Below are positions 8,549-17,469 of a stretch of 64,000 nt of DNA, piece by piece. The notes under the pieces were generated by a model, which ran no database searches, was not told the DNA's origin, and was given only the letters and a program-made list of their open reading frames with translations. The number at the start of each line of letters is the position of its first letter. The first letter of the stretch is position 1. The position numbers were made by a program, and so were the translations under genes. Source of the stretch: an uncultured Clostridia bacterium (GTDB lineage Bacteria; Bacillota; Clostridia; Oscillospirales; Acutalibacteraceae); assembly GCA_947584595.1 (NCBI GenBank), contig CANPWP010000003.1, positions 62,001 through 126,000 on the forward strand. Direction: 5' to 3'.

Positions 8549-9580
8549 TTATTTGATAAGCATTGCGTCTCCAAAGGAGAAAAATCGGTATTTTCTTTTT
8601 ACAGCTTGCTTATATGCATTCATAACATTTTCATATCCAGCAAAAGCAGAAACAAGCATAATTAACGTACTTTCAGGCAAATGAAAGTTTGTAATCAGAC
8701 CGTCAAGAACTTTAAATTCAAATCCCGGATAAATAAATATATCAGTAAAGCCGTCGCAGGCCTTAACCTTTCCATATTCTTTTGCAACACTTTCAAGAGT
8801 TCTGCAAGAGGTCGTTCCGACTGCAATTACCCGTTTTCCGTTAGATTTGGTCTCTTCAATAAGCTTTGCTGTTTCAAGGGGTACTTCGTAATGCTCGCTG
8901 TGCATTTTATGCTTTGTAACGTCGTCTACCTTAACAGGTCTGAATGTTCCAAGTCCAACATGAAGAGTGACATATCCGATTTTAACACCCTTGTCCTCAA
9001 TTTTTTTCATAAGTTCTTTTGTAAAATGAAGCCCTGCAGTAGGAGCGGCGGCACTGCCTATTTCATCACAGTAAACAGTCTGGTATCTGTTCTGGTCTTT
9101 AAGTTCCGTGGTAATATAAGGGGGAAGAGGCATTTTTCCGATTTTATCAAGTGCAGAATAAATATTTTCGTCCTGCGGATATTCAAAGTCAACTATTCTG
9201 TTGCCGTCCTCCTTAACTTCAATAACGGTCGCTTTTAAAATACCGTCACCAAAGATAAATTCAGTTCCCACAGTTGCCTTTTTACCGGGCTTGCAGAGAG
9301 TTTCCCACTTGTTGTTTTCAACCTGATGCAAAAGCAGAAATTCAACTTTTGCTCCCGTAGGCTGTTTAATGCCGTAAATTCTTGCAGGCAATACCTTTGA
9401 ATCGTTTACAATAAGGCAGTCGCCCTCGTTTAAATAATCTATAATATCATAAAAATGCCTGTCCTCGGTTTCACCGCTGTTTCTGTCAAGAACAAGAAGT
9501 CTTGAACTGTCCCTCGGTTCAAGCGGAGTCTGGGCAATCAGTTCTTTTGGTAAATCATAATAAAAGTCACTTGTTTTCAT
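8549..9580 (-). CDS. queA: S-adenosylmethionine:tRNA ribosyltransferase-isomerase
   Basis: 343 residues. Converts preQ1-tRNA to epoxyqueuosine-tRNA using the ribosyl part of S-adenosylmethionine. Family motifs: [24 protein letters not shown] at the N-terminus, then [22 protein letters not shown] and a C-terminal [18 protein letters not shown]. It is the first gene of the queA-tgt-yajC-TIGR04086 operon. The enzymes that make preQ1 itself are not in this window. Confidence 0.97.
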   Translation of the reverse strand: MKTSDFYYDLPKELIAQTPLEPRDSSRLLVLDRNSGETEDRHFYDIIDYLNEGDCLIVNDSKVLPARIYGIKQPTGAKVEFLLLHQVENNKWETLCKPGKKATVGTEFIFGDGILKATVIEVKEDGNRIVDFEYPQDENIYSALDKIGKMPLPPYITTELKDQNRYQTVYCDEIGSAAAPTAGLHFTKELMKKIEDKGVKIGYVTLHVGLGTFRPVKVDDVTKHKMHSEHYEVPLETAKLIEETKSNGKRVIAVGTTSCRTLESVAKEYGKVKACDGFTDIFIYPGFEFKVLDGLITNFHLPESTLIMLVSAFAGYENVMNAYKQAVKRKYRFFSFGDAMLIK

Positions 9581-9635
9581 TATAGTTTCCTTTCAAATTA
9601 AACCCCGTAAATATGCAAATTAAGCTGAAATTTAA

Positions 9636-9664
9636 TTGACAACAATATTAATAAATGGTATATT
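9636..9664 (+). promoter_or_regulatory. Promoter of the asd-dapA-dapB operon
   Basis: Near-consensus TTGACA (9636-9641), 17-bp spacer, TATATT (9659-9664). Imperfect inverted copies of GCTGAAATTTAAT lie on both sides (about 9623 and 9698). No lysine riboswitch is recognisable in the roughly 130-base leader. Confidence 0.6.
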
Positions 9665-9792
9665 ATAAAGTAATCAAGCAGAATTTCAGGCTGAATATTA
9701 TTTAATTTCAGCACAATCCTTATTATAATAATATATATTTTTGAGAATGACAACTGCTTTTTGAAAATTTTTATTTAGTCGGAGGAATTCCA

Positions 9793-10878
9793 ATGAAAAC
9801 TTATAAAGTAGGTATAATAGGCGCAACGGGTATGGTGGGTCAGCGATTTGCCTGCCTGCTTGAAAATCATCCGTGGTTTGAGGTTACTGCTCTTGCGGCA
9901 AGTGCAAGAAGTGCAGGAAAAACCTATAAAGAAACAATTGACGGCAGATGGTTAATGAGTTCACCGGTACCTGAAAAATTAAAAGATATGGTTGTTATGG
10001 ATGCATCAAATATTCAGGAAGTAGCAGAAAAGGTTGATTTCGTATTTTGTGCAGTAAATATGAAAAAAGACGAAATTAAGGCTCTTGAAGAAGCATACGC
10101 TAAAGCAGAATGTCCCGTAGTTTCAAATAATTCAGCACACCGCTTTACGCCGGATGTTCCTATGGTAGTGCCTGAAATAAATGCCGACCATATTAAAGTT
10201 ATAGATTCACAAAGAAAAAGATTAGGTACAAAAAAAGGTTTTATTGCAGTAAAATCAAACTGTTCACTTCAAAGCTATGTTCCTGCAATTCATCCTCTTA
10301 AGGAATTAGGTATTAATAAAGTATTGGCATGTACATATCAGGCAATCTCAGGAGCAGGAAAAACCTTTGATACATGGCCTGATATGGTAGATAACCTTAT
10401 TCCTTATATAGGCGGAGAAGAAGAAAAAAGCGAAAAAGAACCGCTTAAAATTTGGGGTGAAATTAAAGACGGAGAAATTAAGCTCACAGACGATATTTCA
10501 ATTACATCACAGTGCTTGAGAGTACCTGTTTCAGACGGTCACACAGCCGCTGTATTTATGTCATTTAAAGAAGGCTCAAATAAGCCGTCGGCAGAAGAAA
10601 TCATTAAAATTTGGGAAAACTTCAAGGGCAGAGCTCAGGAATTAGAGCTACCATCAGCTCCGAAGCAGTTTTTACATTATTTCACAGAGCCTGACCATCC
10701 ATGGCTTACAGAGTCAAGAACTTTAGAAAACGGGATGGCAGTTTCAGTAGGCAGACTCAGAGAAGATACACAGTATGATTATAAATTTGTATGTATGTCC
10801 CATAATACTCTCAGAGGTGCGGCAGGCGGAGCAGTTTTGCTTGCAGAGCTTTTATGTGCTGAGGGATATATGGACTAA
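9793..10878 (+). CDS. asd: aspartate-semialdehyde dehydrogenase (archaeal/fungal-type)
   Basis: Reduces aspartyl phosphate to aspartate semialdehyde, the branch point to lysine, threonine and methionine. 361 residues. N-terminal Rossmann motif GIIGATGMVGQRF; the catalytic cysteine is Cys157 in KSNCSLQSY, the context seen in the TIGR00978 (archaeal/yeast) class rather than the E. coli class. The C-terminal GAAGGAVLLAE matches the family. AGGAGG-like site before the ATG. First gene of a three-gene operon, 18 bases before dapA. Confidence 0.96.
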   Translation: MKTYKVGIIGATGMVGQRFACLLENHPWFEVTALAASARSAGKTYKETIDGRWLMSSPVPEKLKDMVVMDASNIQEVAEKVDFVFCAVNMKKDEIKALEEAYAKAECPVVSNNSAHRFTPDVPMVVPEINADHIKVIDSQRKRLGTKKGFIAVKSNCSLQSYVPAIHPLKELGINKVLACTYQAISGAGKTFDTWPDMVDNLIPYIGGEEEKSEKEPLKIWGEIKDGEIKLTDDISITSQCLRVPVSDGHTAAVFMSFKEGSNKPSAEEIIKIWENFKGRAQELELPSAPKQFLHYFTEPDHPWLTESRTLENGMAVSVGRLREDTQYDYKFVCMSHNTLRGAAGGAVLLAELLCAEGYMD

Positions 10879-10896
10879 TAAGTAGGAGGTAAATAA

Positions 10897-11802
10897 ATGG
10901 CAAACCACATATTTACAGGTTCCGGCGTTGCACTTATAACACCAATGAATGCAGACGGTTCAGTTAATTACAAGGTTTTAGAACAGCTGGTTGAATTCCA
11001 TATTGCCAATAATACAGACGCTATTATTGCCTGCGGAACAACAGGTGAATCCTCAACATTATCGGAAGAAGAGCATTGTCAGGTAATTTCATTTGTAACA
11101 GAAAAAGTAAATAAGAGAATTCCCGTAATCGCAGGAACGGGAAGTAACGATACTTCAACAGCAATTGCACTTTCAAAGTCAGCTTTTGAGAGCGGAGCAG
11201 ACGCACTTTTGGTAGTTACACCGTATTATAATAAAACATCACAGTCAGGTCTTGTAAAGCATTTTTCAACAATTGCAGATTCTGTTGATGTTCCGATTAT
11301 TCTTTATAACGTACCTTCCAGAACGGGCTGCGGAATAAAGCCGAAAACTTATGCTGAACTTTGTGAGCATCCGAATATTGTTGCAACAAAAGAAGCAAAC
11401 GGCGATATTTCTTCGGTTGCAATAACACGTTCACTTTGCGGAGATAAGCTTGATATTTATTCAGGAAACGACGACCAGACAGTACCTTTTATGTCTTTAG
11501 GTGCTTTAGGTGTAATTTCAGTGTTTGCAAATGTTTGTCCGTCAGAAATGCATAATATATGTAAATATTGCTTAGATAATAACTTTGCAGAGGCTTCAAA
11601 GCTTAACTTTAAATATATAGAGCTTATGACAGCATTGTTCAGCGATGTAAACCCGATTCCCGTAAAAACAGCTATGAACTTAGCAGGATTTGACGCAGGA
11701 GAATGCAGACTTCCTTTAGTACCAATGAGTACAACAGGATACCACAACTTAAAGGATGTTCTTGCAAAATATGATTTGTTGGAAAAATATCTGAATAAAT
11801 AA
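10897..11802 (+). CDS. dapA: 4-hydroxy-tetrahydrodipicolinate synthase
   Basis: Condenses pyruvate with aspartate semialdehyde, the first committed lysine/diaminopimelate step. 301 residues, TIM-barrel aldolase. GTTGESSTLSEEE binds the pyruvate carboxylate, YNVPSRTG carries the conserved tyrosine, and the Schiff-base lysine is Lys165 in VATKEANG. Start ATG after AGGAGG. The gene lies between asd and dapB and is transcribed with them. Confidence 0.98.
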   Translation: MANHIFTGSGVALITPMNADGSVNYKVLEQLVEFHIANNTDAIIACGTTGESSTLSEEEHCQVISFVTEKVNKRIPVIAGTGSNDTSTAIALSKSAFESGADALLVVTPYYNKTSQSGLVKHFSTIADSVDVPIILYNVPSRTGCGIKPKTYAELCEHPNIVATKEANGDISSVAITRSLCGDKLDIYSGNDDQTVPFMSLGALGVISVFANVCPSEMHNICKYCLDNNFAEASKLNFKYIELMTALFSDVNPIPVKTAMNLAGFDAGECRLPLVPMSTTGYHNLKDVLAKYDLLEKYLNK

Positions 11803-11821
11803 TTCAGTAGTGATTAATTTT

Positions 11822-11848
11822 ACAGGCGTACTTTTTGTACGCCTGTTT
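11822..11848 (+). terminator. Hairpin between dapA and dapB
   Basis: ACAGGCGTAC (11822-11831) / GTACGCCTGT (11837-11846) with a T5 loop. The following T-run is short, so this is probably a partial terminator or an mRNA-stabilising structure inside the operon. Confidence 0.55.
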
Positions 11849-11868
11849 CGATAAAGGGGAATTTTAAA

Positions 11869-12633
11869 ATGACAAAAATTTTATTGACAGGCTGCTGCGG
11901 AAAAATGGGACATGCTATTGTAAAGGCAGTATCCGAAAGAGATGACTGTAAAATCGTCTGCGGCGTAGATGTTTATAATGATAACTCATACGATTTCAAT
12001 GTTCATAATTGTTTTTCTGAGGTCACTCAAAGCGTTGATGTAGTTATTGACTTTTCAAATCCCGGGGCATTAAGCGGAATGTTAGAATATATAAAGCAAA
12101 ATAAAACGCCTGCTGTTATATGTACAACAGGCTATTCAAAAGAGCAGGTCGAGTCGATTAAAGAGACTTCAAAAGAATGCGCAATATTCTATTCAGGAAA
12201 TATGTCATTAGGAATTAATCTGCTTATTGAAATTTCAAAGCAGGCGGCTAAGGTATTAGGAGACAGCTTTGACATAGAAATTGTGGAAAAACATCACAAT
12301 TTAAAACTTGACTCACCAAGCGGAACGGCATTAATGATAGCAGACGGTATCTCTACAGAACTTTCACAAGAGCCCCAGTATGTTTATGACAGACATTCAT
12401 ACCGAAAAAAACGCAGTAAGAATGAAATCGGCATACATTCTGTCAGGGGAGGAACAATAGTAGGTGAACACGAAGTTATTTTTGCAGGACACGATGAAGT
12501 AGTAACAATTTCTCATCAGGCTCAGTCAAAAGAGGTTTTCGCAATAGGCTCAATTAATGCCGCAGTATTTCTCGCAGATCAGAAGCCTGGTATGTATGAT
12601 ATGTCTAACCTTTTGTCATCAAAGTTAGGATAA
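11869..12633 (+). CDS. dapB: 4-hydroxy-tetrahydrodipicolinate reductase
   Basis: Reduces the DapA product with NAD(P)H. 254 residues. The nucleotide-binding motif GCCGKMG (residues 8-14) lies near the N-terminus; the DapB signature EKHHNLKLDSPSGTA holds the catalytic histidine pair and lysine, with an RGGTIVGEHEV motif further on. Start ATG after AAAGGGGA. It follows dapA after 66 bases containing a hairpin. The later lysine genes are not nearby. Confidence 0.97.
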   Translation: MTKILLTGCCGKMGHAIVKAVSERDDCKIVCGVDVYNDNSYDFNVHNCFSEVTQSVDVVIDFSNPGALSGMLEYIKQNKTPAVICTTGYSKEQVESIKETSKECAIFYSGNMSLGINLLIEISKQAAKVLGDSFDIEIVEKHHNLKLDSPSGTALMIADGISTELSQEPQYVYDRHSYRKKRSKNEIGIHSVRGGTIVGEHEVIFAGHDEVVTISHQAQSKEVFAIGSINAAVFLADQKPGMYDMSNLLSSKLG

Positions 12634-12668
12634 ATTTAATACAAAAATTTTTGAAATAGTATACTTCC

Positions 12669-12905
12669 CTCTGATGAGGGCAATGTCGTCAACTTAGGAA
12701 AAGGTTAAATTAAAGCAAAACGTTTGTGAGAAAAAGCCTTCCCTAACAGGGAAGGTGGCACGACGGAGTCGTGACGGAAGGGTAGAAATGTTCAGCTATG
12801 CACCCCTCAGTCAGCTTCGCTGACAGCTCCCCTTAAGGGGAGCCTTTTTTCTGCTAATAATAATGTAATCCTTAGTTCTCTTAAGTTGATGACATTGCGT
12901 CAGAG
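12669..12905. mobile_element. MITE-like element with terminal inverted repeats
   Basis: A noncoding element of about 237 bp in the 358-base gap after dapB. The ends are inverted repeats: GCAATGTCGTCAACTTA (12680-12696) against the reverse complement of TAAGTTGATGACATTGC (12882-12898), with an outer CTCTG on both sides. The interior is a string of hairpins (CCTTCCCT/AGGGAAGG, CACGAC/GTCGTG, GTCAGC/GCTGAC). No transposase, so it would need to be moved in trans. No clear target duplication was identified. Confidence 0.7.
12826..12851 (+). terminator. Intrinsic terminator inside the MITE-like element
   Basis: GCTCCCC (12826-12832) / GGGGAGC (12837-12843), TTAA loop, then CTTTTTTCT. It would end the asd-dap transcript. 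Confidence 0.7.
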
Positions 12906-12991
12906 TGAACTTTTTATTTGATATGCTTTACATTAATTTAACATTTACATAATTTGACTACATTGCTGAAAAATCAAACATTTTACACAAT

Positions 12992-13528
12992 TTAAGAAAA
13001 CTCTTTTCGGTATGATTTTGCAAGTATGTTTGTTAATTTCAAAATAGGCGGAATGGTTATAAGTTTAATTGCAATAAGTACTGCTGCCTGAATCAATCGT
13101 GAGCTTACCAAAATCCAATAATCTGTACCGTATAACATCATCAGCCAGATGGGTGTAATAAACATACTGAATACCAACTCGGAAATCAATACGGAAATTA
13201 AAACCCTTAAAAAGCTGTCGCCGTTTTTAAAGAATAATCCGAATATTACGCCAACTGCGGCAGTAGTAAGTGTTATCGGCGGAAACCAAGCGCCGACAGG
13301 AAACATAAATGCTCCTAAAAAATCTCCAAAACCTGCAACTAAACCTCCGCCGACAGGTCCGTAAAGCCGAGCGGCAATAACTACGGGAATAAATGAAAGG
13401 CTGATTTTCAAATTCCATGTATGAATTGTAAGAAACTGAGCTATTACAATTTCAGCCGCCATAAGTATGGCAAAGATAACAAGGGTAAGAGTTGACGTTT
13501 TTAAATTGATTTTTTTCTTTTCGTTCAT
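12992..13528 (-). CDS. folT: folate ECF transporter S component FolT
   Basis: 178 residues from the ATG at 13528, which has AGGAGG 7 bases upstream; an open frame further upstream reads through the riboswitch and is not coding. About six hydrophobic segments, with the FIPVVIAARLYGPVGGGLVAGFGDFLGA pattern typical of ECF S components of the FolT type. It binds folates outside the cell and works with the shared EcfA1-EcfA2-EcfT module. The tetrahydrofolate riboswitch just upstream supports the folate call over other vitamins. Confidence 0.85.
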   Translation of the reverse strand: MNEKKKINLKTSTLTLVIFAILMAAEIVIAQFLTIHTWNLKISLSFIPVVIAARLYGPVGGGLVAGFGDFLGAFMFPVGAWFPPITLTTAAVGVIFGLFFKNGDSFLRVLISVLISELVFSMFITPIWLMMLYGTDYWILVSSRLIQAAVLIAIKLITIPPILKLTNILAKSYRKEFS

Positions 13529-13570
13529 TACCAAACCTCCTAAAAATTGCGTTACAATAGGAGGTAAAAC

Positions 13571-13599
13571 AAAAAGCGGACAGAATAACTCTGCCCGCC
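13571..13599 (-). terminator. Riboswitch-controlled terminator before folT
   Basis: On the minus strand GCGGGCAGA-GTTAT-TCTGTCCGC forms a 9-bp stem followed by TTTTTGTTTT. It lies between the THF aptamer and the folT ribosome binding site. Confidence 0.8.
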
Positions 13600-13616
13600 A
13601 AAAGAATCCTAAAGTA

Positions 13617-13713
13617 ACAGCGGGATGCGAACCTTGTACCGCAGGCAAAAGCCTTTCGTCCCTTTGACAACTCCCCGTTCAAAGGACACTTTACGCACAA
13701 AATTCTACTCTGT
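13617..13713 (-). promoter_or_regulatory. THF (tetrahydrofolate) riboswitch
   Basis: The minus strand, read 5' to 3', contains the class landmarks in order: GAGTAG, TGCGT, AAGTG, GGGGAGTTGTC, GGACGAA, TGCGGT and GCATCCCGC, closed by ACAG/CTGT. This matches the folT-associated THF riboswitch. With the terminator downstream it is expected to reduce folT transcription when reduced folates are plentiful. Confidence 0.85.
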
Positions 13714-13747
13714 GAACAAATACATTATATCACTTTACGAATATATG

Positions 13748-14377
13748 TCAACAATTTTTTACAGCATCTTTTTTAAAAGCTGAGTTTATTTTATGAATCA
13801 GTCTTTCAAGAGGTTTATATACAATAAATGTTATAACGGAAATTATTATACCTTTTACTATGTTAAAAGGTGCAACACAGAATAAACAGAAAGTAAAAGT
13901 ATCATTAACAAATGGAATGATGTCTTTTCCAAGCTGAATAATCTGTTCCATTGGCATAAAAGCAGAATAAAGCGGAATAAGCACAAAGCAATTAAAGAAA
14001 ACAGCAACAATTGTCATAGAAACAGTACCGCATAACATACCCATAATTGCGCCTGATTTTGTTTTCTTAATTCTGTAAATAATTCCTGCAACTACAACTA
14101 AAGCACAACCTATAGCGAAGTTTGCAAGCTCACCTACAAAGCCTGTTGAAGTGCCTTTAATAATCAGTTTAAGCAAAATTTTAACAGCTTCAATTACAAT
14201 ACCTGCAACGGGATTAATCATAAATGTTCCGATTAACACAGGAAGCTCAGAAAAATCAAACTCATAAAAGTTGGGTGCAATAAATGTCAGCGGAAATTCA
14301 AAGAACATTAATACAGCCGCAATTGCAGATAACAGAGCAGTAAGTACAAGTTTTGTTGTTTTTGTGTTTTGATTCAT
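13748..14377 (-). CDS. ribU: riboflavin ECF transporter S component RibU
   Basis: 209 residues, about six membrane helices. The N-terminal KLVLTALLSAIAAVLMFFEFPL and the FYEFDFSELPVLIGTF segment are characteristic of RibU, where the latter lies near the riboflavin site. An FMN riboswitch directly upstream on the same strand confirms the vitamin. RibU captures riboflavin and couples to the ECF energising module. folT follows after 219 bases that hold its own riboswitch. The product ends with a lysine-rich cytoplasmic tail. Confidence 0.93.
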   Translation of the reverse strand: MNQNTKTTKLVLTALLSAIAAVLMFFEFPLTFIAPNFYEFDFSELPVLIGTFMINPVAGIVIEAVKILLKLIIKGTSTGFVGELANFAIGCALVVVAGIIYRIKKTKSGAIMGMLCGTVSMTIVAVFFNCFVLIPLYSAFMPMEQIIQLGKDIIPFVNDTFTFCLFCVAPFNIVKGIIISVITFIVYKPLERLIHKINSAFKKDAVKNC

Positions 14378-14421
14378 AATTATAACAACTCCTTATAAAT
14401 TTTTAAAGTTGTCAAAGAACG

Positions 14422-14457
14422 AAAAATCCCAATGTATATAAAAAATACACATTGGGG
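14422..14457 (-). terminator. Terminator of the FMN riboswitch
   Basis: On the minus strand CCCCAATGTGTA pairs with TACATTGGG, followed by ATTTTT, between the FMN aptamer and ribU. Confidence 0.8.
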
Positions 14458-14480
14458 CGAATAAATCATCATATATTCTA

Positions 14481-14592
14481 TCTTCTTTCATCCGGACTAT
14501 ACCGTCGGTACCTGAATTTCACAGGTTCGGCAGGCAAGAGCCTGTTCGCGGACTGTAACCGCCGGTGAGGAATTACACCTCGCCCCGAAGAC
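14481..14592 (-). promoter_or_regulatory. FMN riboswitch (RFN element)
   Basis: Read on the minus strand: CTTCGGGGCGAGGTG, AATTCCTCACCGGCGGT, AGTCCGCGA, ACCGACGGTATAGTCCGGATG and AAAGAAG. All conserved RFN blocks are present. It controls ribU, and FMN binding is expected to favour the downstream terminator. Confidence 0.97.
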
Positions 14593-14654
14593 AACCTTAT
14601 AATATTATTATATGTTAAAATTAATTGTTGTCAATAGTTATTTATATTTTTATG

Positions 14655-15500
14655 TTATTTTCTGCATGGAGTATTTAAGTCAAGATAAGCGATATCGTGA
14701 TGGGGTACTTGTTTTTCTTTAGGAGGTTCTTTCATATAGTCTCCGAACACGATAGTAAGATATTCGTCATAACCGCTCATAATCGGCATTTTTAAGCCTT
14801 CAAATTCAACCTCTGTTGTACCGCTGTAAATTCTTGCAGGGTATTTGTAAGTCATAAAGTGAGGACCGGCACAAAGCTCGGTTACGAAATCGCTTTTGTA
14901 GAAATTATATTTTGACATTTGCTTTTCAGCGTACCGCCAAATTTTAGTTCTTTTTTCAGGCTTTCTGAATATTTTAAGCAGTAAATTACTGCCAAAACTC
15001 AAAAGTTTTCCGTGGTTTTCAGGTACGACCTGAGCCAGAAACAAAGAGTAAATCATTGTCCAGAAATATTGCATATATCTTTTCAGTTTTCCGTTTGGAC
15101 ATCCGTCGATAGGAAATACATCCAAAACCAAACCGTGCGGAATATCAACATTTCTTTGATTGTCTTTAATCATAGTATAGTTTGTATCGGTAATAGTTAC
15201 GAATATGTTGCCTGTGAAAATTTCGTCATCAGTTTTTAGGAGCAAGAATCTTTCGCTTGGGTTTTGCTCTTTCCATAATTTCACGAGTTTTTCATAGTCA
15301 GGTCTTGGCATAAGTACATCAATATCATCATCCCAGGGGACAAATCCGCCTGTTCTCAAAGAACCGATACAGCAGCCTCCGCATAAATAGAAAGTCAAGT
15401 TGTTTTTATAACAAAAATCTCTGAAAAATTTTAGAGTATCAAGTTCTTTTAACTGTAATTCTCTTAAAAGCTCAGGAGTAAGCTTAATTGTTTCAGCCAT
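14655..15500 (-). CDS. LicD family protein
   Basis: 281 residues. The conserved LicD core is clear: FYLCGGCCIGSLRTGGFVPWDDDIDVLMPRPDYEKL, where the GG-X-GS and DDDID residues form a nucleotidyltransferase-type active site. LicD proteins transfer phosphocholine or another phospho-group onto surface glycans. The product is soluble and presumably acts at the inner face of the membrane. It lies 15 bases downstream of a glycosyltransferase gene on the same strand, which supports a surface-glycan role. The specific substrate is not evident. Confidence 0.85.
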   Translation of the reverse strand: MAETIKLTPELLRELQLKELDTLKFFRDFCYKNNLTFYLCGGCCIGSLRTGGFVPWDDDIDVLMPRPDYEKLVKLWKEQNPSERFLLLKTDDEIFTGNIFVTITDTNYTMIKDNQRNVDIPHGLVLDVFPIDGCPNGKLKRYMQYFWTMIYSLFLAQVVPENHGKLLSFGSNLLLKIFRKPEKRTKIWRYAEKQMSKYNFYKSDFVTELCAGPHFMTYKYPARIYSGTTEVEFEGLKMPIMSGYDEYLTIVFGDYMKEPPKEKQVPHHDIAYLDLNTPCRK

Positions 15501-15515
15501 ATAATCACCTAAGAA

Positions 15516-16646
15516 TCAACTTCCCCTTTTATTATTTGATTTCTTAATTTCCTTTTGTGCTTTTTCTTGTTCAAGCTGGTGTCTTATTTTAGTGTTTTTC
15601 TTAACTTTGTTTTTTACCTTTTCAATCTGTTTGGCTGCATATTCATCGTTGCGCTTTCTTTTCCAAAAAGGTATTTTCAAAAGCCCTGCATATGTTCCTA
15701 TTCCGTATGAAATATGCAAAATAGGGAATATAAAAGGCAGAAAAATAAACTGGGGCTGAATAGTTTTTGTAGCAAAACAGCCAACGGTATTTACAATGTC
15801 GAACATAGCATATAGCATTAATAAAATTTGCAGAGGAAGCAAATATCCAAAGCAGGCAAATGCAATACAGACTGCAATAAGTCCCACAAAAATCATGGGA
15901 GCAAAATGATAATATGATAAGCATTGCGGGCAGGAGGACACAGTAAGACCTATCCATTTTCCGTTGCTGAATTTTTGCTTTATCATATCTCTGAGTCTGT
16001 TTCTTGTATGCTGATAAGAAATTATATCAGGGCAGCAGCAAAGTTTATATCCTGCCTGACGTATCCTGTAATGAAGCTCGTTATCCTCTGTTCTTCCCAG
16101 AGTTTCGTTAAAGCCGCCCACCGCTTCAAAAACTTCTCTTTTATAAGCGGCATGAAAAAGGCTGTCCATATATTCTCTTTTTGCAGTAGGCCTCCTGTAA
16201 GAGGCAACAGAGCTTCCGAACAAAGACTCCTCCGCCGCAAGCAAGGTCAGTCTCCAGGGAGAGACATCTGACGTAATATTCGGTCTGCCGCCGCCTACAA
16301 CCTTTTCACCCAAATTGATGTTGTAAATATTTCTTGAAACAAAGTTTCTTGGAATTCTTGCGTGGGCGTCAACCCTGATAATTACGTCGCCGTGAGCACT
16401 CATAATAGCACAATTCCATGAGGCAGCCTGATTCTTTTTTGGACATTCAACAATTATGACGTCAGCAAAGCCATAATCGGTATTTTTAAAATCAGTCATC
16501 ATTTTATGAGTGTTATCGGTAGAACTGCTGTCAACAAGTACGATTTCTATTTCGTTGTGAGGATAATCCTGAGTAGAAAAATCTCTGAAAAGACCGTTTA
16601 AAACACGTTCTTCATTATATGCAATCATACATAATGAAATCAACAT
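15516..16646 (-). CDS. glycosyltransferase family 2 (ExoA-like)
   Basis: 376 residues from the ATG at 16646. N-terminal GT-A domain with SLCMIAYNEERVLNG, VDSSSTDNT, the DXD-like VDAHAR and a TEDNELHYR motif holding the probable base; the C-terminal third has three to four hydrophobic segments and then a long lysine-rich tail. It resembles succinoglycan ExoA-type transferases. The start overlaps the preceding membrane-protein stop by 7 bases, so translation is coupled; AGGAGG is 13 bases upstream, longer than usual. Probably makes a surface polysaccharide or glycolipid. Confidence 0.85.
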   Translation of the reverse strand: MLISLCMIAYNEERVLNGLFRDFSTQDYPHNEIEIVLVDSSSTDNTHKMMTDFKNTDYGFADVIIVECPKKNQAASWNCAIMSAHGDVIIRVDAHARIPRNFVSRNIYNINLGEKVVGGGRPNITSDVSPWRLTLLAAEESLFGSSVASYRRPTAKREYMDSLFHAAYKREVFEAVGGFNETLGRTEDNELHYRIRQAGYKLCCCPDIISYQHTRNRLRDMIKQKFSNGKWIGLTVSSCPQCLSYYHFAPMIFVGLIAVCIAFACFGYLLPLQILLMLYAMFDIVNTVGCFATKTIQPQFIFLPFIFPILHISYGIGTYAGLLKIPFWKRKRNDEYAAKQIEKVKNKVKKNTKIRHQLEQEKAQKEIKKSNNKRGS

Positions 16647-17452
16647 TTTAAATCGGACGCCTCCTTTTTTAGCTGGATCAGCCATTTTGCAGAATTTCCC
16701 AATGAAACTCCCATATACGGAATAACATAGAAAACAGGTAAAATAAAAAAGCAAGATAAAATCCATGGAATAAAGCTTAATATTAATTTAATTATATCAA
16801 TATTATGTCCTTTAGAAAGCTTAAATGATTCTTTAATATACCATCCGGCATTTTTGCTATCATCGGCTAAAATGAAATTGCAGAAAACAGTTTTGGCATA
16901 AAGACAAAAGGCGGCAAAAAGTCCGATTATCTGAACTAACACTCCGATGACCATTATTAAAACGCCTATTTTTTGAAATAAAGCACTGTATGACCCCGAC
17001 AGGTTGTCAGCTAAGACAAACAGCACGCTTGCAGGTATTGAAAATACAAAGACGCTGAAAATTGTAATTAAAAATCTGAGAATGTTTAACAATATGACTT
17101 TAAAATAAAGAATCGGATTTTTAAAATAATAAAATAAATCAAAAGCAGAACATTTCTGATTTTCAGCTACATTATAGCATAATCTGAAAAAGCCGTTTAT
17201 TATAGGAGTAATAAGTATAAAAAGCAAGAGTGCTGTAATAAAGAAAACGCCTGCTAATAATTGACCCGATTTTTTAATTTCCCAGGTATATATATTTACA
17301 AGATTAAAACCGTAAAGCAGTGTTTCAAAAATACAATATACCAGAAGAAAGGAAATGAACAAAACCGACAGACAGCCCACCAGCGTTGACCAGTTGCCTT
17401 GTATTAAATAATTTCTTGCCTGTGCCTTAATAATTTTTTCAGTTTTCATCAT
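16640..17452 (-). CDS. DUF975-like integral membrane protein
   Basis: 270 residues, about six hydrophobic segments (near 27-45, 68-86, 112-150, 160-185 and 220-245). The N-terminal KIIKAQARNYLIQGNWSTLVG resembles the start of DUF975-type membrane proteins (a short helix, then GNW). It lies between a dipeptidase gene and a glycosyltransferase whose start overlaps its stop. The conserved context suggests a role at the cell envelope, but no function can be assigned. Confidence 0.6.
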   Translation of the reverse strand: MMKTEKIIKAQARNYLIQGNWSTLVGCLSVLFISFLLVYCIFETLLYGFNLVNIYTWEIKKSGQLLAGVFFITALLLFILITPIINGFFRLCYNVAENQKCSAFDLFYYFKNPILYFKVILLNILRFLITIFSVFVFSIPASVLFVLADNLSGSYSALFQKIGVLIMVIGVLVQIIGLFAAFCLYAKTVFCNFILADDSKNAGWYIKESFKLSKGHNIDIIKLILSFIPWILSCFFILPVFYVIPYMGVSLGNSAKWLIQLKKEASDLKC

Positions 17453-17469
17453 AAATTAATCATCACTTT

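Noticed and set aside
9581-9792. Lysine riboswitch before asd
   Set aside because: The leader lacks the conserved lysine riboswitch blocks; only a promoter and a weak inverted repeat are visible.
13529-13648. N-terminal extension of FolT
   Set aside because: The extra 40 codons read through the riboswitch terminator and aptamer end; AGGAGG precedes the ATG at 13528.
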